A stretch of DNA of 64,000 nucleotides from Lysobacter silvisoli (GTDB taxonomy: Bacteria; Pseudomonadota; Gammaproteobacteria; Xanthomonadales; Xanthomonadaceae): contig NZ_QTSU01000003.1 of NCBI RefSeq assembly GCF_003382365.1, forward strand, positions 558,001 through 622,000. The letters run 5' to 3'. Both the position numbers and the translations under genes were made by a program. Shown piece by piece: positions 18,022 through 28,470 of this stretch (position 1 is its first letter; every line of letters begins with the position of its first letter). A model generated the notes under the pieces. It ran no database searches and was not told where the DNA came from. It worked only from the letters and a program-made list of their open reading frames with translations.

Positions 18022-19398
18022 ATGCCAGCCCTGCCCTGGTTCGCGCTTAGCCCCAACGGGCTGCTCAGCGCCGTGGGCCTGTGGCGCGGCGCGGAAGAAA
18101 CCGTGCCCACGCCGGTCGAGGATTGGCGCCAGGCCGTGGTCGACGTGGTGATCCCGGCGCGCCGGCAGCAGCGCGATATCGCCCATTGCCTGGCCGCGCT
18201 GCTGGCGCAGACCCTGCAGCCGCGCGCGGTGGTGCTGGTAGACGACGGCGGCACCGAGCGCGACGCCACCGCCGCGATCGCGCGCGAGTTCGCCGCCGCC
18301 AACGGCCTGTCGCTGCGGGTGATCGAGCGCATGTGGTCGATCGGCCGCGCGCCCACGATCAAGCGCCAGGCGCGCGAGTCCGACGCCGACGTGGAGTTCG
18401 TGCTCGACGGCGACGTGCTGCTGCATTCGGCCGACTACATCGAGCGCTGCGTGCGCGAGCTGTACGAAGGGGTGGGCATCGCCAGCGTCTGCGGCATGCT
18501 CCAGCCCATGCGCGGCGAGCACCGTCGCGCGCTGGAGCGCTCGCCCGCGTTCCAGCGCTGGCTGCACGGCGAAACCTACCGCGACCCGCGCGCGCGCCGC
18601 GGCTGGGGCCGGCGCGCCTTGCAATGGCTGGGCGACGTCTACCGCGAAACCAGCTGCCTGCTGCAGCAGCGTTTCATCAACCGCGGCCAGATGGCGCTGT
18701 TCGGCGGCGTGGCCACGCCGCGCGGCAACGCCATCGCCTATCGCCGCCGCTACGTGAAGGACCTGTTCGACCGCTATGAGCCGGTGCACGGCGATCAGTT
18801 CGATGGCGCCGAGGATCTGTACATCGCCCTGGCGCTGGCGCACGAGGGATACCGCAACGTGCAACTGGGCCAGGTGCTGGCGCACGCCGAACAGCCGGCG
18901 CTGGACCGCCTGCCGCGACAGAGCTGGCGTCAGGCGCAGGCCTTCCTCAGCGGTTGCCGCGAGTTCAACGCCTTGCTGCTGACGCCGTTCAAGGGCTGGC
19001 GGCGCTGGCTGCGCCGGCGCACGCGCGTGCCGGTGGAGCAGCGGCGGGTGCGCGAGGCCTACCGGCAGCCGTTCGGCGAACGCATGACCCACGAATACGG
19101 GCGGCCGATCGGTTGGGCGCTGTTCCTGACGGTGGCCGAGCGTCTGGCGTTTCCCTTGTTGCTGCTGCTGTTGCTGCTGCGCGGACAGTGGGGGTGGCTG
19201 GGCGCGATCGTGGCGATGGAGGTCGTGGCTACGGCAGCGGTGCTGGCGGCGGTGGCCGAGGAGCGGCGCGCAGCCACCGTGGGCAAGGGCCTGCTGTGCG
19301 CGCCGGTGCGCTACGCGATGCTGATGGTGCAATTGGCCGCCGCCGTCGCCTTCCTGTTCGCGCCGCGCTGGCGCTGCGGCGCCGACCGCTCGCGCTAG
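18022..19398 (+). CDS. Family 2 glycosyltransferase, membrane-associated
   Basis: 458 residues. GT-A fold start VVDVVIPARRQQRDI, nucleotide-binding VVLVDDGG, the DxD-type motif VLDGDVLL and an acceptor-side motif GAEDLYIALA. C-terminal hydrophobic segments (FPLLLLLLLL, GAIVAMEVVATAAVLAAVA and AAAVAFLFA) anchor it in the membrane. The substrate cannot be told. ATG 18022 is preceded by GGAG at 18010-18013; the upstream in-frame start has no such site. It stands alone, followed by repeat DNA. Confidence 0.82.
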   Translation: MPALPWFALSPNGLLSAVGLWRGAEETVPTPVEDWRQAVVDVVIPARRQQRDIAHCLAALLAQTLQPRAVVLVDDGGTERDATAAIAREFAAANGLSLRVIERMWSIGRAPTIKRQARESDADVEFVLDGDVLLHSADYIERCVRELYEGVGIASVCGMLQPMRGEHRRALERSPAFQRWLHGETYRDPRARRGWGRRALQWLGDVYRETSCLLQQRFINRGQMALFGGVATPRGNAIAYRRRYVKDLFDRYEPVHGDQFDGAEDLYIALALAHEGYRNVQLGQVLAHAEQPALDRLPRQSWRQAQAFLSGCREFNALLLTPFKGWRRWLRRRTRVPVEQRRVREAYRQPFGERMTHEYGRPIGWALFLTVAERLAFPLLLLLLLLRGQWGWLGAIVAMEVVATAAVLAAVAEERRAATVGKGLLCAPVRYAMLMVQLAAAVAFLFAPRWRCGADRSR

Positions 19399-19410
19399 CG
19401 CCCGTCTTGG

Positions 19411-19501
19411 GGTAGGAGCGGCGTAAGCCGCGACCGCGAATCCACAACTGCGACAAACCTTTCGAGCCCCCTGTAGGAGCTGCGCAAGCTGCGACCGCGA
19501 A
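19411..19501 (+). repeat. Two TAGGAGCGGCG-type units
   Basis: Units at 19411-19440 and 19471-19501 repeat the pair and spacing style seen after ubiB, again just after a gene stop. See 11374-11535. Confidence 0.8.
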
Positions 19502-19537
19502 TCCTCATCTACGTCGGGACCCTCGTTTCCCTTGCTT

Positions 19538-19949
19538 CCGCCTTTGCTTGTCTTCCCCCTTTGTTGAGGGGGATTGAGGAGGATTTGCCTTTAGTAGCAA
19601 CAGCAACAGCTTCCGTCCGTAAACGGCCGGGTTACTTTCTTTTGATAAGCGTCAAAAGGAAGTAACCAAAGAAAAACGCTACGCCAGAGCTCCCCTGCGA
19701 GAGCGGAGCGTACGCCGGGATTTTTAGATGGCACATCCTGTGCCAGCGAAAAACGGCGCACCTCCTGTGCGCCGCCCTCCGGGTCTGCAATTCGGGCTGC
19801 GAGTTCGGGGCCCGAGCGAGGATCAAGAGCATTCGCTGCGCTCACCCCCTCACCCTAACCCTCTCCCGCAAGCGGGAGAGGGGATACATCCGACGCCGCT
19901 TGCTGCTTTAGCCCCTCTCCCGCTTGCGGGAGAGGGGTTGGGGTGAGGG
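19538..19949 (+). repeat. Long mosaic intergenic repeat, copy 3
   Basis: Same module order as copy 1, with the CCCCCTTTG...GGGGGATTGAGG module at 19553-19582, the TTACTTTCTTTTGA hairpin (here with one arm changed), the TGGCACA and GGCGCAC hairpins at 19729-19776, and the REP-like pair at 19859-19884 and 19912-19937. It lies between the convergent glycosyltransferase and LysR genes. Confidence 0.9.
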
Positions 19950-19972
19950 CAGCCGCAAACCGCGGCGGCGGC

Positions 19973-20941
19973 TCACCGATCCGACTGCCCCGTCGCGTAG
20001 TAATCCCCGCGGTAGAACAAATCCGGCTGGATCAGTTCGGTGAACGCGCGCGCCTGCGGCGACAGGTATTTGCCCTTGCGCACCACCACGCCGTAGCTGC
20101 GCGAGGGGAAGTAGTCGGCCAGCGAGCGCGCGGACAGGCGGTTGCGGTCGGCGTCGGTCAGGCAGATCGCGGTGACGATGCTGATGCCCAGGCCCATGGC
20201 CACGTACTGCTTGATCACCTCCCAGCCGCCGACCTCCAGCGCCACGGTGTAGGGCACGCGATTCTGTTGGAACACCAGGTCGACCATGCGGTAAGTGGTC
20301 AGGCGCTGCGGCGGCAGGATCAGGCCGTAGGGGCTCAGGTCCTGCAGGCTCACGCTGTCGAGCTTGGCCAGCGGGTGGTCGCGCGGGGCGATCAGCATGG
20401 GCTCGAAGCGGTAGACCGGGGCGTAGCTGAGGTCGCCGGGCACGTCGAGCATGGAGCCCACGGCCAGGTCCACGCCGTCGGAACGCAACAGGTCCAAGCC
20501 GCTGGCGCCGGTCACGTTGTGCAGGGTCAGCCGCACCTCGGGGTGGGCGGCGCGGAAGGCTTCGACGATCTTGGGCAGCAGATACAGGATGGTGGAACTG
20601 CCGGCGGCCACGTGCAGCTCGCCTGCGTCCAGGCCGCGGATGCGCTCGCGGAAGGCGCCGTCCAATCCGTCCAGGCCCTCGACCAGGGGCCGCGCCAGCT
20701 CGTACAGCTCCTGGCCCTCGCGGGTCAGGGTCAATCGGCGGCCGCTGCGCTCGAGCAGACGCACGCCCATGTCGCGCTCCAGGGCCTGCAATTGCAGGGT
20801 GACCGCCGGCTGACTGAGGTAGAGCGCCTCAGCCGCGCGTGAGACCGAGCCCAGGCGAGCGGTTTGGCAAAACGCGCGCAGCGGCTTCAGCTTGTCGCTT
20901 TTGTAAGCAAAACGCGGACTTAGCGAGCGCGTCGAGGTCAC
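19973..20941 (-). CDS. LysR-family regulator divergent from aceB
   Basis: 322 residues. The winged helix-turn-helix (residues ~18-77) reads LKPLRAFCQTARLGSVSRAA then EALYLSQPAVTLQLQALE; a LysR substrate-binding domain fills the rest, of the CysB-like type. It is transcribed away from aceB with 136 bases between the starts, the classic layout for a LysR protein controlling its neighbour. I infer control of the glyoxylate shunt genes; the effector is unknown. A possible minus-strand promoter with a perfect TTGACA lies upstream. Confidence 0.9.
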   Translation of the reverse strand: MTSTRSLSPRFAYKSDKLKPLRAFCQTARLGSVSRAAEALYLSQPAVTLQLQALERDMGVRLLERSGRRLTLTREGQELYELARPLVEGLDGLDGAFRERIRGLDAGELHVAAGSSTILYLLPKIVEAFRAAHPEVRLTLHNVTGASGLDLLRSDGVDLAVGSMLDVPGDLSYAPVYRFEPMLIAPRDHPLAKLDSVSLQDLSPYGLILPPQRLTTYRMVDLVFQQNRVPYTVALEVGGWEVIKQYVAMGLGISIVTAICLTDADRNRLSARSLADYFPSRSYGVVVRKGKYLSPQARAFTELIQPDLFYRGDYYATGQSDR

Positions 20942-20945
20942 GTGA

Positions 20946-20978
20946 ATGCCATATATAAGCTAAGCAAATGATATGCAT
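20946..20978. promoter_or_regulatory. AT-rich dyad in the LysR-aceB gap
   Basis: Imperfect inverted repeat ATGC(C)ATAT at 20946-20954 and ATATGCAT at 20971-20978, in an unusually AT-rich stretch immediately upstream of the LysR start. It could be a LysR binding site; no experimental support. Confidence 0.4.
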
Positions 20979-20998
20979 TGAAAAAACTTGATTGTCAA
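20968..20998 (-). promoter_or_regulatory. Candidate sigma-70 promoter of the LysR gene
   Basis: On the minus strand, -35 TTGACA (20993-20998) is followed after 17-19 bases by CATATC/TATCAT (20968-20975). The -35 is consensus, the -10 is weak. Confidence 0.4.
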
Positions 20999-21077
20999 AT
21001 ACAAGACGGCGCCGCATGGTCTAGACCCAAGGGGCCGGCTCATCCGCAGCGGCCCCAAGCTTTCAGGAGTCGCAACG

Positions 21078-22709
<1,632 letters not shown>

Positions 22710-22719
22710 TCGCGGCTCC

Positions 22720-22808
22720 CTGTAGGAGCGGCGCAAGCCGCGACCGCGACACCTCAGTCGCGACGCGATTGGGTTACCCCGCAGTCGCGGCGCGCGCCGC
22801 TCCTACAG
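22720..22808. repeat. Inverted pair of TAGGAGCGGCG units between aceB and aceA
   Basis: CTGTAGGAGCGGCGCAAGCC at 22720-22739 is mirrored by GCGCGCCGCTCCTACAG at 22792-22808. The two repeat units face each other and could fold into one long stem in the aceBA mRNA. Confidence 0.8.
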
Positions 22809-22869
22809 TCGGATACCCGTCTCACCTAACCACCCCACGTCGTTACGACCCCACGCAAGGAACGAAGTC

Positions 22870-24168
<1,299 letters not shown>

Positions 24169-24173
24169 TCGCG

Positions 24174-24222
24174 GCCGGCCGCGCGGCGCGGGGTTGGGGG
24201 ATTTCGCGCCGCCGCGGCCGGC
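24174..24222 (+). terminator. Large GC hairpin after aceA
   Basis: Arms at 24174-24190 and 24205-24222 pair over 17 bases with a single bulge; the loop is GGGTTGGGGGATTT. There is no T-run, so termination is likely but not certain. Confidence 0.5.
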
Positions 24223-24359
24223 CGGCTGGGCCTGGCGGGGCCCGTCCGGCCGCCGGCCGGGGCTGACCGGGCTACGCTTCCTGGCACGTTGGAGGTTGAG
24301 GTGAGGTGCTATCCTGCCTCTCCAGCCTCTGAAGGAGCCGGGGATCCGGGGGTCGTGGG

Positions 24360-25409
24360 ATGAATCGCGATGGCGCTGCGCCGACCATGAAGGGCGGCCA
24401 GTTCAATACGGATCCGATCGCGGCGCCTAACGAAGCGGCGACGGCCGCGCTTAGCCAGGCGGAATTCGAACTGTTCGCCGAGCTCGGTCGCCCGCGCGCG
24501 GTCGAAGCCGGGCAGGTGCTGTTCCGCCGCGGCGAACTGGGCACCACCATGTTCATCGTCGCCAGCGGCGCGATCGACCTGGACTTCGGCGACGACCTGG
24601 TCACCAAGCGCCTGGGCCCGCGCGAGTTCTTCGGCGAACTGGGCCTGCTGATCGGCGACCACGCCCGCAGCGCCGACGCCATCGTCGCCGGCGCCGGCCT
24701 GCTGATCGAACTGCGCCACGAGGAGTTCCAGCGCCTGGTCGACCGCAATCCGGGCCTGGTCTGCCATTTCCTGCGCCGCGCGATCATGCGTGTGGTGCTC
24801 AACGAGCAAGGCCTGATCCGGCGCCTGCGCCGGCGCAACCAGGACCTGGAGGCCGCGCTCGACAGCCTGTACGCCACCACCCACCAGCTCAACCAGACCG
24901 AAGAGCTGATCCGCACCGACGAGCTCACCGGCCTGTACAACCGCCGCGGCCTGACCCTGCGCCTGCAGGAAAGCCGCGCGATCGGCATGCCGGCCTCGCT
25001 GGGCCTGGTGCTGGTGGACTGCGACCGCTTCAAGCAGGTCAACGACGACCACGGCCACCTGGCCGGCGACCGCGTGCTGCAGGCCGTGGCCAGCATCCTG
25101 CGCTCGGTGGCCGGGCCCGAGGACGTGGCCTGCCGCCTGGGCGGCGACGAGTTCTGCCTGCTGGTGGCCTCCAGCAACGCCGGCGACGTGATGCGCTTCG
25201 CCGAGTTCATCGTCGCCACCGCGCAGAACCTGATGCTGATGCCGCAATCGCCGCCGGCCATGTGCCCGGTCAGCGTGGGCGCCTGCATGGTCGACCCGCG
25301 TGCGGACTGGAACGACTGGTATGCGCGCGCCGACGAGGCGCTGTACCAGGCCAAACGCAAGGGCGGCAACCGCGTCCACTGGCAGGACGCGGCCCTGGAA
25401 CCGGTCTGA
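24360..25409 (+). CDS. Cyclic-nucleotide-binding GGDEF protein (diguanylate cyclase)
   Basis: 349 residues. Residues ~30-150 are a CRP-like cNMP-binding domain (FRRGELGTTMFIVASGAIDL, then REFFGELGLL). A helical linker leads to a GGDEF domain with an intact LGGDEFCLL, so it should make cyclic di-GMP. The inhibitory RxxD site is lost: the four residues at that place are GPED. The next gene, 34 bases away, has a class III nucleotide cyclase-like domain. From memory, the Xanthomonas campestris pair XC_0249/XC_0250 has this architecture and forms a cGMP to cyclic-di-GMP relay; this gene resembles XC_0249. An in-frame ATG at 24387 is an alternative start. Confidence 0.88.
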   Translation: MNRDGAAPTMKGGQFNTDPIAAPNEAATAALSQAEFELFAELGRPRAVEAGQVLFRRGELGTTMFIVASGAIDLDFGDDLVTKRLGPREFFGELGLLIGDHARSADAIVAGAGLLIELRHEEFQRLVDRNPGLVCHFLRRAIMRVVLNEQGLIRRLRRRNQDLEAALDSLYATTHQLNQTEELIRTDELTGLYNRRGLTLRLQESRAIGMPASLGLVLVDCDRFKQVNDDHGHLAGDRVLQAVASILRSVAGPEDVACRLGGDEFCLLVASSNAGDVMRFAEFIVATAQNLMLMPQSPPAMCPVSVGACMVDPRADWNDWYARADEALYQAKRKGGNRVHWQDAALEPV

Positions 25410-25443
25410 GCCGGCGCGCGAAGAACAAGGACGACAGCTCGCG

Positions 25444-28080
25444 ATGAACGATGCACACCGCCCCCATCCGGAAGCGCCGCAGCTGCGCACGCTGTTGCTG
25501 ACGGACCTGTGCGACTCCACCACCCTGGTCGAGCGCATCGGCGACGCCGCGGCGGCCGAGCTGTTCCGCGAACACGACCGCCTGGTGCTGCGCCTGCAGC
25601 AGCAATGGCGCGGCCGCCTGATCGACCGTTCCGACGGCCTGCTGCTGTTGTTCGAACGCCCGATCGACGGCCTGGGTTTCGCCCTGGATTACGAACGCGG
25701 CCTGCGTGAGCTGGGCCGCGAGCGCAAGCAGACCCTGCTGGCGCGCGCCGGCCTGCACGTGGGCGAAGTGCTGACCTGGCGCAACAGCGACGAAGCCGTG
25801 CAGGTGGGCGCCAAGCCGCTGGAAGTCGAAGGCCTGGCCAAGCCCATGGCCGGCCGGCTGATGGCGATGGCGCGCCCCGGCCAGATCCTGCTCTCGGCCG
25901 TGGCCGAGCCGCTGGCGCACCGCGCCGCGCGCGAGCTGGGCGAGCGTGGCCAGCAATTGCTGTGGAAGTCCTACGGCCGCTGGCGCTTCAAGGGTGTGCC
26001 CGACCCGCAGGAAATCTACGAAGTCGGCGAGCCCGGCATCGCGCCGCTGCGTGCGCCGCCGAACTCGCCCAAGGCCTGGCGCGACGTGCCGCTGTGGCGG
26101 CGCCCGGCGGCGCTGGCGGCCGAGGTCGCGGTGCTGGCGGTGGTGGGCGTGGGCGTGTGGTTCGTGACCAAGCCGCAGCCGGCCATCGCCTTCAACGAGC
26201 GCGACTGGGTGGTGGTGGGCGACCTGCGCAACCTCACCGGCCAGAGCGTGCTCGACGATTCGCTGGAACAGGCTTTCCGCATCAGCCTGGAGCAGTCGCG
26301 CTACGTCAACGTGCTGTCCGACCTGAAGGCGCGCGACACCCTGGCGCGCATGCAGCGCAAGCCCGACACCTTCCTGGACCGCGCGGTGGCCTCGGAAATC
26401 GCGCTGCGCGACGGCGCGCGCGCGGTGATCCTGCCGACCGTGGCCGAAGTGGGCGGGCGCGTGCGCGTCAGCGCCGAGGTCATCGACCCGCACACCCAGA
26501 CCACGGTCTACGCCGAATCCGTCGACGGCGTGGGCGCCGGCTCGGCGCTGTCGTCCATCGACCAGGTCACCGCCAGCCTGCGCAACAAGCTGGGCGAGGC
26601 GCTGAAGTCGATCGACAACGACTCCGCGCCGCTGCCGCAGGTGACCACCAAGAACCTGGACGCGTTGCGCGCCTATGCGCTGGGCACCAAGGCCTACGCC
26701 AAGCGCCAGTTCCCCGAGGCGCTGCAGTACTTCCAGCGCGCGCTCGAACTGGACCCGAATTTCGCCCTGGCCCATATGGGCGTGATGCGCGTGTACGTGA
26801 GCAACGCCGACAACGCCGCCGCGCGCCCCTCGCTGCTCAAGGCGGTGGCGCTGCGCGACCACCTGCCGCCGCGCGACGCGTTGTACCTGGACGCGTGGGC
26901 CGCCGAATTCGGTCCGCAGCCTTCGCGCCGTGCCGCGCCGAAGTGGAAGCTGCTGGCCGGCCTGTACCCGGACTACTACGCCGGCCAGAGCCGCCTGGCC
27001 TGGTTCGAGTTCACCTCCGGCCGCTACGACGCCGCCCTGCGCGGCGCGCAGGCGTTCTCGGCGCCGCAGAACGCGCTGCGCGACATCGCCATGGAGCTCA
27101 AGGGCCGCGTCTACCTGGCCCAGCAGAAGCCGGCGCAGGCGCTGGAAAGTTTCAAACAGGCCGAAGTCGCCGGTCAGTACTCGCCCACCCGCCGCCACGC
27201 CGCGGCCCTGGCCACCCTGCAGCGTTATCCCGAGGCCGAGAAAGTGCTCGCCGCGCTGCCGGCCAACGACCGCAGCCTGGGCGCGCTGGTCAACGAATTC
27301 GAGCGCATCTCCATCCCGCTGGATCAAGGGCGTTTGGGCGAGGCCCAGCGCGTGGCCGATCGCGCCTCGGCCGCCGCGCGCGAGGCCAACCCGCTGCTGC
27401 GCCACCCGTTCCAGATCGCCGACTACTGGACCGACCTGCTGCGCGATCCGGCGTCGGTGCCGGCGGCCAAGATCGGCGCCCTGGCCGATGCGATCCTGGC
27501 CGATGCCGCCGCGCCTTCGGCCGATGCCGACCGCGACGATCTGCTGGTGATGGCGCTGGCCGCGGTGCGCCTGGGCCAGCGCGCCGGCGACGTCCGCATC
27601 GGCGAGCGTCTGCTGCCCAAGCTCGGCGAACTGGTGCAGCAGTCCGGCCATATCGGCGCGGGCAAGCTGCTGACCGTGGTCAAGGCCGACCAACTGCGCC
27701 TGTCGGGCCAGCCGACCCAGGCCGCGACGCTGCTCGCGCGCGAGGTCGACGGCAGCGAACCCTTCCAATTGCACGTCGCCTTGCGCGACGCGCTGCGCGA
27801 TGCCGGCAAGGCGGACGAAGCCTTGCAACAGGACCGCTGGCTGGCCGAACACCGCGGCCTGGCCTACATCGAACCGCTGGGCGGTCAGGCCCTGCAGGCC
27901 ATGAGCGTGGCCGACGCCAGCCTGGCGCGGCTGAGCGCGGCCGAACGCCTGGCTGCGCTCGGGCGCCCGGACGAAGCGCGACGGGAAGCCGAGGCCTTCC
28001 GTCGCGCCTGGGCGGCCGAACCGCTGCCGCCTTACTTACTGCGCAGGCTGGATGCGACGCTGCCCGCTTCGAAGCAGTGA
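25444..28080 (+). CDS. Class III cyclase-like / TM / TolB-like / TPR protein ('peptide modification system cyclase' type)
   Basis: 878 residues. Residues ~14-195 are a class III nucleotide cyclase domain with both metal Asp residues, D21 (LLLTDLCDST) and D64 (RSDGLLLLFE), and R138, but Ile60 at the purine-specifying position and Pro134 where the transition-state Asn is expected. One membrane helix (AEVAVLAVVGVGVWFV, ~225-240) follows, then a TolB/FlgO-like segment and TPR repeats (LGTKAYAKRQFPEALQYFQR) to the end. From memory, such proteins are recorded as cyclases of a putative peptide modification system next to NHLP-type peptides. The XC_0250 guanylate cyclase is the best functional comparison. 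Its last 49 bases overlap the precursor gene on the other strand. Confidence 0.82.
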   Translation: MNDAHRPHPEAPQLRTLLLTDLCDSTTLVERIGDAAAAELFREHDRLVLRLQQQWRGRLIDRSDGLLLLFERPIDGLGFALDYERGLRELGRERKQTLLARAGLHVGEVLTWRNSDEAVQVGAKPLEVEGLAKPMAGRLMAMARPGQILLSAVAEPLAHRAARELGERGQQLLWKSYGRWRFKGVPDPQEIYEVGEPGIAPLRAPPNSPKAWRDVPLWRRPAALAAEVAVLAVVGVGVWFVTKPQPAIAFNERDWVVVGDLRNLTGQSVLDDSLEQAFRISLEQSRYVNVLSDLKARDTLARMQRKPDTFLDRAVASEIALRDGARAVILPTVAEVGGRVRVSAEVIDPHTQTTVYAESVDGVGAGSALSSIDQVTASLRNKLGEALKSIDNDSAPLPQVTTKNLDALRAYALGTKAYAKRQFPEALQYFQRALELDPNFALAHMGVMRVYVSNADNAAARPSLLKAVALRDHLPPRDALYLDAWAAEFGPQPSRRAAPKWKLLAGLYPDYYAGQSRLAWFEFTSGRYDAALRGAQAFSAPQNALRDIAMELKGRVYLAQQKPAQALESFKQAEVAGQYSPTRRHAAALATLQRYPEAEKVLAALPANDRSLGALVNEFERISIPLDQGRLGEAQRVADRASAAAREANPLLRHPFQIADYWTDLLRDPASVPAAKIGALADAILADAAAPSADADRDDLLVMALAAVRLGQRAGDVRIGERLLPKLGELVQQSGHIGAGKLLTVVKADQLRLSGQPTQAATLLAREVDGSEPFQLHVALRDALRDAGKADEALQQDRWLAEHRGLAYIEPLGGQALQAMSVADASLARLSAAERLAALGRPDEARREAEAFRRAWAAEPLPPYLLRRLDATLPASKQ

Positions 28081-28358
28081 ACGACCGTGTGCGTGTCGGT
28101 CGAGGTCAGGTAGGTCCGCAGTTCGCTGAGCGAGGCCTGGATCTCCTCCTTCGGCGCGATGTTGGTCACCATCATGCAGCTGGTGTCCGACAGCGCGGCC
28201 TTGGTCTGGGCCGGTGCCAGGCCCAATCCGCCCAATGCAGCGGCCGGATCCTGAACGAACAGGTCGCGGAAATGGTCGTCGTTGCCGAGCTTGTGCAGCA
28301 GCTTGTCGGCGACCTTCGGATCCAGGGGCGGATGCCCCTTGGCGTTGTCGTTGCCCAT
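28032..28358 (-). CDS. NHLP-type RiPP precursor peptide (putative modified peptide)
   Basis: 108 residues. The leader PLDPKVADKLLHKLGNDD (11-28) is followed by FRDLFVQDPAAALGGLGL (30-47), the nitrile-hydratase-like leader signature (F..L..DP..AL...G). The remaining ~60 residues are rich in Ser and Thr and hold two Cys, C61 and C95. Leader plus neighbours suggest a ribosomally made, modified peptide. The ATG at 28358 is preceded on its strand by GGGGGAG. The gene is convergent with, and overlaps, the cyclase-like gene and is divergent from the SagB-like gene. No protease/ABC exporter is beside it, so export is unresolved. Confidence 0.82.
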   Translation of the reverse strand: MGNDNAKGHPPLDPKVADKLLHKLGNDDHFRDLFVQDPAAALGGLGLAPAQTKAALSDTSCMMVTNIAPKEEIQASLSELRTYLTSTDTHTVVHCFEAGSVASSLRSK

Positions 28359-28403
28359 CGATACTCCCCCTAGCAGAGCCGGTTGTGGCCCCGATCGGCT
28401 GGA

Positions 28404-28432
28404 AATCTATCCTTGTCCCATTGGCGGGACAA
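28404..28432 (-). promoter_or_regulatory. Candidate promoter of the precursor peptide gene
   Basis: Minus-strand -35 TTGTCC (28427-28432), 17-base spacer, -10 TAGATT (28404-28409). The -35 is half of the palindrome at 28413-28432. Confidence 0.45.
28413..28432. promoter_or_regulatory. Perfect palindrome TTGTCCC-N6-GGGACAA, operator-like
   Basis: Arms at 28413-28419 and 28426-28432 are perfect complements, placed between the two divergent starts and covering the -35 boxes of both candidate promoters. It fits a binding site for a dimeric regulator controlling peptide and dehydrogenase together. Confidence 0.55.
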
Positions 28433-28448
28433 CCTCAAAACCATAAAA
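28421..28448 (+). promoter_or_regulatory. Candidate promoter of the SagB-like gene
   Basis: -35 TTGGCG (28421-28426) and -10 ATAAAA (28443-28448) with a 16-base spacer, 22 bases before the ATG. Weak match. Confidence 0.3.
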
Positions 28449-28470
28449 AACTGCTGCACGGGAGTGGAAT

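Noticed and set aside
25270-27852. 860-residue minus-strand open frame opposite the cyclase/TPR gene
   Set aside because: No domain or signal; same GC-skew artefact as other long antisense frames, for example 43431-45692 and 9509-11473.
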